A model generated the notes under the pieces. That model was not told where the DNA came from and did no database searches. It worked only from the letters and a program-made list of their open reading frames with translations. A stretch of 6,117 nucleotides of DNA. Origin: Bacteroidales bacterium (lineage in GTDB: Bacteria; Bacteroidota; Bacteroidia; Bacteroidales; UBA932). The translations under genes and the position numbers were made by a program. The stretch covers positions 1 through 6,117 of the forward strand of contig JAFROA010000224.1 of NCBI GenBank assembly GCA_017429885.1, written 5' to 3'. Shown piece by piece: positions 1 through 6,117 of this stretch (within the stretch, counting starts at the first letter, position 1; each line of letters begins with the position of its first letter).

Positions 1-500
1 AGCAGCCCGGCATTGGCGCACTCCCCCGCCTTCTGCAAGCGGGAGAACACCTTGCCATGCTTATATGTGAACCAGAAATCGCAGCAAACCAGGCAGCCCT
101 TATTCTCCGGCTTTGCCAGGTCAGCAAGCATCGCATCCGGATCGAAGTTCAACGTATCAACGTGATACACAGGGAATTCCCCTTTCACTCCCGGTGAATA
201 CTCGCGCATCGAGAAGTCCACGCCAGCACGAAGCGGCTTTCCGTCAGCCGACATCTCCATAGCGCCGCAGAAAGTGTTGATATTTATGGAGAATGGCTGA
301 ACAGTCACCTCATCCACTCCAGCTTTCTTAAACTCCTTGACAAGATATTTACCGGCCTTATTGGCACCGTCCCGGGCATAACCGCGGCCTTGGAACTTGG
401 CCGAGCTGAGAGACTTGACAACTTTCTTGAAATGAGGCAAATCCTGCGCCGACAACTGCAGGCTGATCAGCGCCAATAGTATGATAATAAGCTTTTTCAT
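1..500 (-). CDS. Exported M28-family (Zn-dependent) peptidase, N-terminal part only
   Basis: Translating the minus strand from the ATG at 500-498 gives 166 complete codons without a stop, running off the left edge, so the C-terminal part is missing. The protein opens with MKKLIIILLALISLQLSAQD, a classic Sec signal peptide with likely cleavage after LSA (residue 18), so it should act in the periplasm or outside. Residues about 30-60 (LSSAKFQGRGYARDGANKAG, then a KEFKKAGV helix) match the start of Bacteroidota M28 aminopeptidase-like proteins, where a segment of the form LSS..fqGRG...GA.kAa.yi...fk.aG precedes the metallopeptidase core. Residues about 105-166, with KGCLVCCDF and a K..SRLQKAGECANAGL stretch, look like the protease-associated (PA) type insertion often found in this family. 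The zinc ligands (HxD, EE, D/E, H) would lie beyond the edge, so catalytic competence cannot be judged. It is transcribed divergently from the PARG-like gene, from a promoter at 523-530. Family assignment is by remembered sequence pattern, not by a search. Confidence 0.8.
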   Translation of the reverse strand, partial: MKKLIIILLALISLQLSAQDLPHFKKVVKSLSSAKFQGRGYARDGANKAGKYLVKEFKKAGVDEVTVQPFSININTFCGAMEMSADGKPLRAGVDFSMREYSPGVKGEFPVYHVDTLNFDPDAMLADLAKPENKGCLVCCDFWFTYKHGKVFSRLQKAGECANAGL

Positions 501-522
501 CGTAGTTATTCTCACTTTCACA

Positions 523-530
523 CAAATATA
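523..530 (-). promoter_or_regulatory. Bacteroidota-type -7 promoter element for the M28 peptidase
   Basis: The minus strand reads TATATTTG here, an exact match to the Bacteroidota sigma-ABfr -7 consensus TAnnTTTG. Transcription would be expected to begin about 5-8 bases downstream (near 515-518), leaving a short leader of roughly 15-18 bases before the ATG at 500. I could not find a convincing -33 TTTG partner at the usual spacing, so the call rests on the -7 match and its position in the divergent gap. Confidence 0.55.
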
Positions 531-550
531 ACTTTTTTAACAGTTTTACG

Positions 551-558
551 TATCTTTG
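551..558 (+). promoter_or_regulatory. Bacteroidota-type -7 promoter element for the PARG-like gene
   Basis: TATCTTTG matches the TAnnTTTG consensus exactly. A T-rich run (533-538) lies about where a weak -33 element would be, but there is no clean TTTG. The expected start of transcription is near 563-566, which is downstream of the in-frame TTG at 556 and upstream of the ATG at 577. This element therefore argues for 577 as the true start of the gene. It faces away from the element at 523-530, with 20 bases between the two, so the two promoters must share upstream DNA. Confidence 0.6.
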
Positions 559-576
559 AATCATAATAACACTCCT

Positions 577-1455
577 ATGCCACCATCACATTCCCAACGA
601 ATCAGAATATTCAAGTCCACTCTGGATGCCATTCGTCAAGGTTGGTATCCCTCCGACTCCGGAAGAAAGGTGGAACTTCCTACAACCCAGGAGGTTATGT
701 CGGCGTCAAAGATGTACTCCCAGCCGGCGCGGTTGATTACTGGCTCTACCGAACCAGTCCAAACCGAGGTGCGGGTGGAGGACAGCGACTGCGTGCTGGC
801 GGCCAAGCGGCTCATCGACGAGGGATACAATCCAGCGATGCTGAATTTGGCCGACCTCTACGTTCCCGGCGGCTTGGTTGAGTTCGGCTCCGGGGCGCAG
901 GAGGAAAACCTGTGCCGCCGTAGCAACCTCATCCTCTCGCTCTACCAGTTCTCACGGAACAGGATCCGGCAATTTCCCGACCTAAGCCTTGAGCCTAACG
1001 AGAACCAGTACCCGATGGACGAACGGTTCGGAGGAATATACAGCGGCAAGGTCTCTTTCTTCCGCGGGCCCGAGTCGGAAGGCTATCCATTCGAGGACGT
1101 AACTTACAATATTCCAGTGATTTCCGTAGCGGCAATTAGCGGTCCGCGCATCGACAGAGACGGCCTTATGTTCCCCGAGGAGACTGCACTGACCTTGGAC
1201 AAGATGCGCACTATCTTCCGGATCGGTAAGGCCAACTTCCACGACTCCCTCGTCCTATCGGCAATGGGTTGCGGCGCATTCGCCAATCCCCCCGCACACA
1301 TAGCAAAGCTCTTCCACCAAGTCATAGAAGAGGAAGAGTTCAGAAATATCTTCAAGCTAATAGATTTCGCCATCATCGACGGCTACCGCACCGGTCTCGC
1401 CCACAACCCCGACGGCAACCTCCTCCCCTTCCAAAGGGAGTTTTCCTCTATTTGA
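577..1455 (+). CDS. Microbial-type poly(ADP-ribose) glycohydrolase / macrodomain protein (TIGR02452-like)
   Basis: The 292-residue product has no signal peptide or membrane segment, so it should be cytoplasmic. It resembles the bacterial PARG family (PARG_cat_microbial, TIGR02452), macrodomain-fold enzymes that hydrolyse ADP-ribose linkages. Visible landmarks are Asn90 followed by LADLYVPGG (residues 91-99), the catalytic QEE at 108-110 followed by NLCRRSNL, and the downstream loop GCGAFANPP at 231-239 followed by a helix and an F-AIID strand. The family signature is GGG-x(6-8)-QEE. Here the third glycine is Leu100, while the spacing and both glutamates are kept. Length is normal for the family (about 250-300). 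The open frame reaches back to a TTG at 556, but that codon lies inside a TATCTTTG promoter element, so I chose the ATG at 577. The next gene begins 25 bp downstream on the same strand and may be cotranscribed. Its target (protein or nucleic acid ADP-ribosylation) is unknown, and no ADP-ribosyltransferase partner is present in the window. Confidence 0.82.
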   Translation: MPPSHSQRIRIFKSTLDAIRQGWYPSDSGRKVELPTTQEVMSASKMYSQPARLITGSTEPVQTEVRVEDSDCVLAAKRLIDEGYNPAMLNLADLYVPGGLVEFGSGAQEENLCRRSNLILSLYQFSRNRIRQFPDLSLEPNENQYPMDERFGGIYSGKVSFFRGPESEGYPFEDVTYNIPVISVAAISGPRIDRDGLMFPEETALTLDKMRTIFRIGKANFHDSLVLSAMGCGAFANPPAHIAKLFHQVIEEEEFRNIFKLIDFAIIDGYRTGLAHNPDGNLLPFQREFSSI

Positions 1456-1480
1456 TTCTTAAACCACCCTAACAAGATTT

Positions 1481-3529
1481 ATGAAACGCATTCTCCTGAC
1501 TGCTATCGCCGCTTTGGCCGCTTTGAGCGCTGGCGCCAAGGTTCAGCTCACCCCTCTTTTCACAGACAATATGGTATTCCAACAAAACTGCCAAGCTCCT
1601 GTCTGGGGCAAAGCGGCGCCGGGAACGGAGGTGATAGTTACTCCATCATGGAACAATAAGACTTACAGCGCGATAGCCGATGCCGAAGGTCGTTGGCAAG
1701 TCAGTGTTCCCACCCCCAAAGGCAGCTTCAAGAAATACACTCTCACCATCTCGGACGGCGAGCCCCTGGTTCTCCATAATGTCGTTGTAGGTGAGGTCTG
1801 GCTGGCGTCAGGACAATCCAATATGCAGATGCCCGTCGAAAGCTGGAGAGCAAAACGAGTCAATCAGGACGACATTAATAACGCGGCTGAATACGCCGAT
1901 GTCAGGCTGCTTCAAGTCTCGAGGGCGACAGGTATGGTCGAGCATGATTATTTCAGTGCGGATTTCGACAAGTGGAAAGAATCTTCTCCTGAGACAGTAC
2001 GCAATTTCTCAGCGGCGGGATGGTATTTCGGACGCAAGCTCTTTGATGAGCTTAATGTGCCAATAGGCGTGATCCACAGTAGCTGGGGCGGAACTATCAT
2101 CGAGGCATGGATGAGCGAGGGGGCGATTAAGTGCTTCCCTGAAACCCTTAACCAGCTCGCTCTCGTGAAAAAGCTTTCCGACAATGAGGCCGAGCGTGAG
2201 AAGACCTACGAGGAGGAGATCGACGCTTTCTTCCAAAACGCTAAAAATCAAGACATCGGTCTTAACGGAGGTGTCGCCGTATGGGCTCAGCCACTCTTCA
2301 ACGACAGCAGCTGGAAGACCATCTCACTCCCCTGCAAGGTACAAGAGCTTTGGCCCGCCACTAAAGGCATCTACTGGTTCCGTAAGGAAATTGACATACC
2401 CTCCAGCTGGGAAGGGCACGACCTGACTTTGAGCCTCGGTCCTGTCGATGACTTCGACGAGACATATTGGAACGGCGAGATGGTTGGTTACGGAAGAATA
2501 TGGAACAAGGCCCGGGAATATTCTATCCCCGCCCGCCTGGTCAAAGCCGGGAAAACCGTGCTCTGCATCAGAAACACTGATGACCATGGAGATGGAGGAT
2601 TATACGGTGACAGTTCCCTACTTTTCATTAAAGGACCTGACGGCGGCAAAATAAGCCTGACCGGCGACTGGAAGGTTACTCTGTCCGTTTCTTTCAAGGA
2701 TATGCCTAAATCCGCCACAAGGGAGCCCAATATGGTCACGGTTCTATATAATGCCATGATAAAGCCTTTAGCTCCTTTCGCCATCAAAGGAGCGATATGG
2801 TACCAAGGTGAATCCAATGCCGGTAAGGCGTATCGTTACCGTGACTTCATGAATGCTCTCATCCTAGACTGGAGGGCTCTATGGGGATATGATTTCCCGT
2901 TCTATATCACTCAGTTAGCCAGCTACAAGCCCATCACGAGAGTGGCCGGTGATGATGATTGGGCAGAGCTTCGGGAGGCTCAGACCATGTCCACAAAGGC
3001 TCTGGAGAAGGTTGGCATGGCTTGCATAATCGACTTAGGCGAAGCTGAGGATGTCCATCCGGTCCGTAAGAAAGAGGTTGGAGAACGCCTCGCCAATCTG
3101 GCGTTGGCTAACGATTATGGGAGGAAACTCGTTGTCAATGGACCTCGTTACGCTGGTTATACCATCTGTGGCGATGCGATCCGGGTGAAATTCACTGATG
3201 TGGCCGGCGGCCTGAAGGTAATCCCCTCAGGGAACTTCGCCGAAGACAGATACGGGAAGGACGGTATGGATTCCGAACTTGTCAAAAAGGCCGAATCAGG
3301 CTCTCTGATGGGCTTCCAGATCGCTGGTGCTGACCGAGTATGGCATTGGGCGAACGCGACAATCTCAGGCGACGAGGTCATCGTCTCATGCCCTGAGGTC
3401 AGCCGTCCTATGGCTGTCCGCTATGGATGGGGTGCGAACCCTGTCTGCAACCTCTTCAACAGCGAAGGCCTTCCCGCTTGGCCATTCCGTACCGACGACT
3501 GGGTTGGAATGACATACGGGAAACTCTAG
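1481..3529 (+). CDS. Exported sialate O-acetylesterase-like SGNH/SASA acetylesterase with beta-sandwich insertion
   Basis: This 682-residue protein begins MKRILLTAIAALAALSAGAK, a Sec signal peptide with likely cleavage near residue 19. It resembles the SASA (sialate O-acetylesterase) group of SGNH hydrolases, which remove acetyl esters from sugars. An N-terminal beta-domain (about 20-100) is followed by the nucleophile block SGQSNM (Ser113), HSSWGGT (199-205), WYQGESN (440-446) and the acid/base block DVHP (Asp524, His526), with the usual K-EVGERLA helix after it, so the catalytic set looks intact. Between the SGNH halves, residues about 265-390 form a predicted beta-sandwich resembling the GH2 sugar-binding domain (DSSWKTISLP, GIYWFRKEIDIP, WNGEMVGYG, LCIRNTDDHGDGG). 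A C-terminal beta-rich region ends in YGWGANPVCNLFN...LPAWPFRTDDW, typical of the group. The next gene starts 18 bp downstream and also encodes an exported protein, suggesting a shared operon and substrate. Whether the substrate is sialic acid, xylan, xyloglucan or pectin cannot be told; family members of this layout (including CAZy CE20 enzymes, by memory) act on plant hemicellulose as well. Confidence 0.88.
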   Translation: MKRILLTAIAALAALSAGAKVQLTPLFTDNMVFQQNCQAPVWGKAAPGTEVIVTPSWNNKTYSAIADAEGRWQVSVPTPKGSFKKYTLTISDGEPLVLHNVVVGEVWLASGQSNMQMPVESWRAKRVNQDDINNAAEYADVRLLQVSRATGMVEHDYFSADFDKWKESSPETVRNFSAAGWYFGRKLFDELNVPIGVIHSSWGGTIIEAWMSEGAIKCFPETLNQLALVKKLSDNEAEREKTYEEEIDAFFQNAKNQDIGLNGGVAVWAQPLFNDSSWKTISLPCKVQELWPATKGIYWFRKEIDIPSSWEGHDLTLSLGPVDDFDETYWNGEMVGYGRIWNKAREYSIPARLVKAGKTVLCIRNTDDHGDGGLYGDSSLLFIKGPDGGKISLTGDWKVTLSVSFKDMPKSATREPNMVTVLYNAMIKPLAPFAIKGAIWYQGESNAGKAYRYRDFMNALILDWRALWGYDFPFYITQLASYKPITRVAGDDDWAELREAQTMSTKALEKVGMACIIDLGEAEDVHPVRKKEVGERLANLALANDYGRKLVVNGPRYAGYTICGDAIRVKFTDVAGGLKVIPSGNFAEDRYGKDGMDSELVKKAESGSLMGFQIAGADRVWHWANATISGDEVIVSCPEVSRPMAVRYGWGANPVCNLFNSEGLPAWPFRTDDWVGMTYGKL

Positions 3530-3547
3530 CCAATAATCTCTTCGGGA

Positions 3548-5596
3548 ATGGGAATTAAACTCAAGGCTCTTTTACTTATCACCTGCATACTGGCGGCAAC
3601 CCTGCTGGCAAGCCAAGAAACGCATGCCCGCACAGTCCATGTGAAAAGCGAGAAAGCCTTGAGGCGAGCGGTCATTGAGGCTGTCCAAGGCGATACCATT
3701 GTTCTGCGTAAAGGAATATATCGCCTGCGGAGACAATTAGTGGTCGAGGGGAAATCAGGCGTGGTGATCAAAGGAGAAGGAGCCTGCCTGAGCGGAGGCA
3801 TGCGCATCCCCTTATGGCGTCTTAGGCAAGCTAAAGGCCTGGATAAAGGTGTGCTAAGGGCAAATCTCAAGCGATATCCGATTGGGGCGATATGCCCGAA
3901 AGGAGATCCTCATCTGACCGGTCCGTCATGGTCCGAGCTGTTCACTGACGGCGTGCCGATGCGTCTTAGCGAATGGCCCGACGAGGCTCCGCTTCCACTC
4001 GATTCTGTTGTGACTCCCGGAAGAGGTTATATCCGTCCTCCGGAAGGGGAAGGCTTTGGTGTCATAGCTTTCCAGGAAGACAGGCCGCTGGAGTGGAAAC
4101 ATCCTGAGCTGGGATGGCTCTGGGGATGTTTCCGATTCGGATGGACCAGCGAATTGACTCCGATTAAGAGCATTGGAAGAGACAAGACTATTGAAGCGGG
4201 AAGCCTCACAAATTATGGCTTCGGCCACAATCCTGGTGAGCGGTTCCAGAGATGGAAGGTTTTGAATATTCCCGAAGAAGTCACCTTACCTGGAGAGTAT
4301 TCATTGGACGCGGATGGCAAAAAGGCATGGCTAAGACTACCCAACGGCACTAAGCGGCTGGAAATCAGCGTATTAACTCAATCCTTAGTTCGCCTTGTAA
4401 ATTGCTCGAATGTGGTCATCTCCGAGCTGGAAATGACCTGCTCTAGAGGAGATGCCGTCTCCATATCAGGTTGCTCCAACACCAGTCTGGAAGATTGCGT
4501 TATCCATGGAATGGGACACGTGGCGGCCTCGATTGATGGCAGGAGCCGCTCATGCGGACTGGTGCGTTGTGAGCTTTATGATCTCGGAGCGGGAGCCGTG
4601 GAACTTGCCGGAGGAGACCGTGTAAACATAGTCCGTGGCGATAACTATGTGGAGAACTGCCGCATCCACAATTTCAACCGGATCGAGATGCAGTATCGGG
4701 TGGGAGTCGTGATGAGCGGATTGGGCAACAGGATCTCTGGTTGCGAGTTCTACAATTCCGCCACAATGGCCATCCTGATGCTCGGCAACGATCAGACCGT
4801 CGAGTATTGCAACGTCCACCACGTATGTCTGGACATCGAAGACAACGGGGCACTTTACCACGGGCGAAACCCTGCGCAAAGGGGCAGCGTGATCAGGGGC
4901 AACTATTTCCACGACATAGAGGTGCCTTTTAACGTGAGGGCTCTCTACCATGACGACGGTTCTGGTGCCGTGGAAGTTTACGGCAATATATTCCAGAATA
5001 TCACCTCCCCTCCTGTGCAGATAGGTGGCGGGAGTGATATCCGTTACCACGACAACATATTCATGGACCTCCCATGCGCTGCCGTCAAGACAGATGGACG
5101 ACTGAAGACATGGGGCGCAGACCGACTTATCGCCCACCGCGATTCGGTCGCCCTCGTGGACGGTCCGGCATTCAGGGCACACTACCCCGAATTCGCCTCA
5201 TATTATGAGGGTGACCCTGCTGAACCCCAACGTAATGTATTCACGCGCAATGTGTTCTATAAAGTGAAATGGGCTTTTGAGAAAGTGATCTGGAGCGATC
5301 ATATCTACAACAATGACATCGAGGGGAAAGCCAATTTCATATCCACGATGTGTGATAATATAAAGACCGACGAGAACCCCGGTTTCTTGGATCCCACTAA
5401 TCCTTTGGCGGGATTCACCGCGAATCCTTCATTGCTTGATGCCATACCCGGATTCATACTTCCGGATCTTTCAAGGATTCCTCACACATCCAGCGTGTCG
5501 AATGACGCCTACAGACCCCAATCCGCCGCTGGATTCACCGGCCAGATAGCCGAAGTATCCGATGAGCTGCACACCCCGGCAGGCAGGAGACAATGA
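3548..5596 (+). CDS. Exported right-handed parallel beta-helix protein, probable polysaccharide-active enzyme (GH141-like)
   Basis: This 682-residue protein starts with a signal peptide (MGIKLKALLLITCILAATLL, cleavage probably after THA at residue 27). ATG 3548 is the first usable start after the upstream gene's in-frame TAG stop. Residues 30-80 (ALRRAVIEAVQGDTIVLRKG, then VVIKGEG) are the capping and first coils typical of beta-helix carbohydrate enzymes. Residues 128-144 (WSELFTDGVPMRLSEWP) recall the LFVNGKR...AR.P segment found in GH141-type and related proteins. From about 285 to 590 the chain is a ladder of short repeats of N/S-x-I-x-x-C/N-x-I/F-x (for example VVISELEMTCSRGDAVSISGC, written here as the segment from 289, then CVIHGMGH, CELYDLG, CRIHNF, CEFYNS, CNVHHV, NYFHDI, NIFQNI, NIFMDL, NVFYKV), consistent with PbH1 coils. 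Conserved acidic positions on the likely active face include Glu431/Asp432 (IEDNGALYHGR) and Asp469/Asp470 (YHDDGSGAVEVYGN). The activity could be glycosidase or lyase; I cannot decide. Its pairing with the esterase suggests action on an acetylated polysaccharide. Confidence 0.82.
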   Translation: MGIKLKALLLITCILAATLLASQETHARTVHVKSEKALRRAVIEAVQGDTIVLRKGIYRLRRQLVVEGKSGVVIKGEGACLSGGMRIPLWRLRQAKGLDKGVLRANLKRYPIGAICPKGDPHLTGPSWSELFTDGVPMRLSEWPDEAPLPLDSVVTPGRGYIRPPEGEGFGVIAFQEDRPLEWKHPELGWLWGCFRFGWTSELTPIKSIGRDKTIEAGSLTNYGFGHNPGERFQRWKVLNIPEEVTLPGEYSLDADGKKAWLRLPNGTKRLEISVLTQSLVRLVNCSNVVISELEMTCSRGDAVSISGCSNTSLEDCVIHGMGHVAASIDGRSRSCGLVRCELYDLGAGAVELAGGDRVNIVRGDNYVENCRIHNFNRIEMQYRVGVVMSGLGNRISGCEFYNSATMAILMLGNDQTVEYCNVHHVCLDIEDNGALYHGRNPAQRGSVIRGNYFHDIEVPFNVRALYHDDGSGAVEVYGNIFQNITSPPVQIGGGSDIRYHDNIFMDLPCAAVKTDGRLKTWGADRLIAHRDSVALVDGPAFRAHYPEFASYYEGDPAEPQRNVFTRNVFYKVKWAFEKVIWSDHIYNNDIEGKANFISTMCDNIKTDENPGFLDPTNPLAGFTANPSLLDAIPGFILPDLSRIPHTSSVSNDAYRPQSAAGFTGQIAEVSDELHTPAGRRQ

Positions 5597-6117
5597 TCAT
5601 CTGACCAAGTACCTCTTCCTCTCTTCTTCAGGGAACTTCTCTATTGAGTAGCGGAGCATTGTCCTTGGCATGGAGCGGAAACGAGGCTCCAGATACTCCA
5701 CAAGGGCATTCTTATCCTTTTTCCCGGCCTCACGGAGAAGCCAACCTACAGCCTTGTGAATCAAATCGTGGGGATGCTTAAGGAGAATGTCAGCTATCGC
5801 GAACGTGTCTTCCAGCTGACCATGCCTTATGAATGTCATAGTGCTGACAATCCCTATCCTCTTCTCCCAGATCGATTTCCCATTCCTCGCGAGGTCATAA
5901 AGCAATGAACGGTCTTTGTCCAGAAGCCACACTCCGAGCAATGGGTAGCAAGAAAGATCCACGAGATCCCAATTATTAATCTTGTCGGTATGGGAGAGGT
6001 AGAAATCAACGCATTTATCACGAGTAACCGCATCCCGTTTGGAGTGCGAGAATACCTCTACCAGGGCGAGAAGCCCAGCCAGCCTGACCTCATGATACTC
6101 GCTCATAAGGCACTCCT
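5597..6117 (-). CDS. AlkD-like DNA alkylation repair protein (HEAT-like repeats), C-terminal part
   Basis: The minus-strand frame ends at TGA (5599-5597) and is open to the right edge. An internal ATG at 6106-6104 gives 169 residues, but three more codons (E-C-L) before it continue the same helix, and the family is about 220-240 residues long, so the real start lies outside the window. The sequence fits the DNA alkylation repair (AlkD/AlkC superfamily) pattern, cytoplasmic glycosylases that excise N3- and N7-alkylated purines using HEAT-like helical repeats. Landmarks, numbered from the internal Met, are HEVRLAGLLALVE (5-17), INNWDLVDLS (43-52), WEKRIGIVSTMTFI (80-93), HDLIHKAVGWLLREAGK (113-129) and MPRTMLRYSIEKFP (146-159). 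Trp46 and Asp50 have the W-x3-D spacing of the catalytic pair of Bacillus cereus AlkD (Trp109/Asp113, from memory), and Trp122 sits near the spacing of its Trp187, so the part in view looks functional. It converges on the beta-helix gene with no intervening base and is probably unrelated to it in function. Confidence 0.85.
   Translation of the reverse strand, partial: ECLMSEYHEVRLAGLLALVEVFSHSKRDAVTRDKCVDFYLSHTDKINNWDLVDLSCYPLLGVWLLDKDRSLLYDLARNGKSIWEKRIGIVSTMTFIRHGQLEDTFAIADILLKHPHDLIHKAVGWLLREAGKKDKNALVEYLEPRFRSMPRTMLRYSIEKFPEEERKRYLVR

Larger units (their letters stand above)
501..576. promoter_or_regulatory. Divergent intergenic promoter region
   Basis: This AT-rich 76-bp gap separates the start of the M28 peptidase gene (minus) from the start of the PARG-like gene (plus). 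It holds two outward-facing -7 elements (523-530 minus and 551-558 plus). Both would give leaders of only about 10-18 bases, and neither has a strong Shine-Dalgarno sequence, which is normal for Bacteroidota. I see no clear operator palindrome. Confidence 0.6.

Noticed and set aside
358..564. 68-codon minus-strand frame across the divergent gap
   Set aside because: It overlaps the signal-peptide region of the M28 peptidase in another frame and would start upstream of the predicted promoter; the peptidase frame is far better supported.
1447..1454. TCTATTTG at the end of the PARG-like gene as a separate promoter for the esterase gene
   Set aside because: It matches TAnnTTTG except for the second base, and no TTG lies at -33 spacing. 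The position (about 27 bp before the ATG) is suitable, so it remains possible but is too weak to annotate.
3527..3550. Esterase and beta-helix genes are in the same reading frame, separated by one TAG and six sense codons, suggesting a readthrough fusion or a split gene
   Set aside because: The second protein has its own complete signal peptide at a good ATG, and both proteins are full length for their families, so two separate genes is the simpler reading.
4550..5182. 210-codon open frame on the minus strand within the beta-helix gene
   Set aside because: It is antisense to a clearly coding repeat region, has no recognisable motif, and its open frame follows from the codon pattern of the sense gene.
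1481..5596. Both exported proteins are exactly 682 residues long
   Set aside because: The sequences show no resemblance in fold or motif, so equal length is coincidence rather than duplication.
5600..5640. Pyrimidine-rich stretch (CTCTTCCTCTCTTCTTC) after the convergent stops as a terminator
   Set aside because: It is inside the coding sequence of the AlkD-like gene (a Glu/Arg-rich C-terminus on the minus strand) and no stable stem precedes it.

Overview
The window looks like a piece of a chromosome from a Bacteroidales/Bacteroidota bacterium. The grounds are two exact matches to the Bacteroidota -7 promoter element (TAnnTTTG) in the only divergent intergenic region, weak Shine-Dalgarno signals, and a gene set typical of glycan-degrading Bacteroidota: exported M28 peptidase, sialate-O-acetylesterase-like esterase and exported beta-helix protein. 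The species cannot be told from the sequence alone. Coding density is very high. The only gaps are 76, 25, 18 and 0 bp, so there is no gene-free stretch over 300 bases.

Layout. At 1-500 (minus) lies the N-terminal part of an exported M28-type peptidase that runs off the left edge. At 501-576 is a compact divergent promoter region. At 577-1455 (plus) is a microbial-type poly(ADP-ribose) glycohydrolase/macrodomain protein (TIGR02452-like). At 1481-3529 (plus) is an exported SGNH/SASA acetylesterase with a beta-sandwich insertion. At 3548-5596 (plus) is an exported right-handed parallel beta-helix protein resembling carbohydrate-active enzymes. At 5597-6117 (minus) is the C-terminal part of an AlkD-like DNA alkylation repair protein that runs off the right edge and converges on the beta-helix gene, with the two stop codons touching.

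How they fit together. The esterase and beta-helix genes are 18 bp apart and both products carry signal peptides. The simplest reading is a two-gene saccharolytic module: one enzyme removes acetyl groups from a polysaccharide and the other cleaves or debranches it. No SusC/SusD, regulator or transporter is in the window, so the substrate is unknown. The PARG-like gene sits 25 bp upstream on the same strand and may share its transcript, although its predicted role (cytoplasmic ADP-ribose removal) has no obvious link to glycan degradation. The peptidase and the AlkD-like gene are probably independent neighbours.

No CRISPR array, RNA gene, insertion sequence or clear terminator was seen. The most useful observations are the corrected start of the PARG-like gene, the altered glycine-loop residue in that protein, and the uncharacterised esterase/beta-helix pair. 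None of these amounts to strong evidence for a new system.
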